Assembly: GCA_030526935.1 (NCBI GenBank)
Contig: JAUNBY010000020.1
Location: 12,759 to 19,023, forward strand
Direction of reading: 5' to 3'
DNA: 6,265 nucleotides
From: Clostridia bacterium
Lineage (GTDB): Bacteria > Bacillota > Clostridia > Christensenellales > Aristaeellaceae
Shown: positions 6,015 through 6,265 of the stretch, one piece after another
Position numbering within the stretch: position 1 is the first letter of the stretch
How the letters are laid out: every line of letters begins with the position of its first letter
The notes under the pieces: model-generated
What the model was told of the DNA's origin: nothing
The model's database searches: none
The model's input: only the letters and a program-made list of their open reading frames with translations
Made by a program: the position numbers and the translations under genes

Positions 6015-6265
6015 ATGAACGGACGCGAGCTTGCGAATCATCTCAATTCCCCGCAGGGAAAGGAATGGCTTACCCGGCTTTATTCGGCTTCCAACCTCGA
6101 TTTCCAGCTAAAGCGCTACCTCGATCTTCTAAAGAGGCGCGAGGAGACGTTCGGGCTTCGCGACGAGATTAAAATGTGCTCCGCGCCGGGACGCACCGAG
6201 ATCGCGGGCAACCATACCGACCACAACCACGGCCGGGTTCTCGCCGCCGCCATAGATATGGATAC
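6015..6265 (+). CDS. galK: Galactokinase-family GHMP kinase (5' part, cut by window end)
   Basis: The first 83 codons of a GHMP sugar kinase run off the window. The galactokinase signature is at 57-73, APGRTEIAGNHTDHNHG, followed by RVLAAAIDMD. This corresponds to the GR-x-N-L-I-G-E-H-T-D-Y pattern of E. coli GalK that binds galactose, here with TEIAGNHTDH instead. By family the product would phosphorylate alpha-D-galactose at C1, the entry step of the Leloir pathway, in the cytoplasm. The signature lies about 55 residues in, against about 20-30 in E. coli GalK, so there is an N-terminal helical extension, which I recall from clostridial galactokinase-like proteins. The start is supported by AGGAGG at 5999-6004, 10 bases before the ATG. 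Since the ATP-binding motif and C-terminus are missing, another sugar or an inactive paralogue cannot be excluded. It follows the dehydrogenase by 95 bases. Confidence 0.85.
   Translation, partial: MNGRELANHLNSPQGKEWLTRLYSASNLDFQLKRYLDLLKRREETFGLRDEIKMCSAPGRTEIAGNHTDHNHGRVLAAAIDMD

Overview
The window looks like part of a chromosome of an anaerobic, probably gut-associated Bacillota (Clostridia-like) bacterium. This is inferred from strong GGAGG-type ribosome binding sites, near-consensus sigma-A promoters, frequent ATA isoleucine codons in an otherwise fairly GC-rich background, and the gene content (UxaA/UxaB, clostridial-type iron alcohol dehydrogenase, GHMP galactokinase). No lineage marker is present, so the assignment is not firmer than that. 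No tRNA, rRNA, CRISPR array, transposase or phage gene was seen, and no stretch longer than about 190 bases lacks a gene.

Layout. The left part is read on the minus strand, in transcription order uxaB (tagaturonate reductase), uxaA (altronate dehydratase), a small low-GC gene of unknown function, and a MutT-like Nudix hydrolase whose stop codon is almost at the window edge. The right part is read on the plus strand: an uncharacterised 202-residue protein, an iron-containing alcohol dehydrogenase, and the first 83 codons of a galactokinase-family gene cut by the window end. The two arms diverge from a 188-base control region (3866-4053) with a consensus promoter for each direction (TTGACA-N17-TATAAT on minus, TTGTCA-N17-TATAAT on plus), an inverted repeat over the uxaB -35 box, and a hairpin at the predicted 5' end of the uxaBA message.

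How the genes work together. UxaB and UxaA are consecutive steps of bacterial D-galacturonate breakdown: tagaturonate to altronate to 2-keto-3-deoxygluconate. They overlap by four bases (GTGA), so translation is probably coupled. The isomerase (uxaC), KDG kinase and KDPG aldolase are not in the window. The plus-strand arm carries a probable fermentative aldehyde/alcohol oxidoreductase and a sugar kinase. A role in disposing of reducing power or in handling pectin-derived galactose is plausible but is inference from proximity only. The Nudix gene and the small low-GC gene look unrelated to sugar catabolism.

The least explained items are the low-GC gene at 435-851, which resembles (from memory) a helix-rich accessory module of larger restriction/AAA+ proteins, and the 202-residue protein beside the divergent promoter, which looks like a degenerate GHKL/HATPase fold. 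I do not see convincing evidence for a complete new system in the window.
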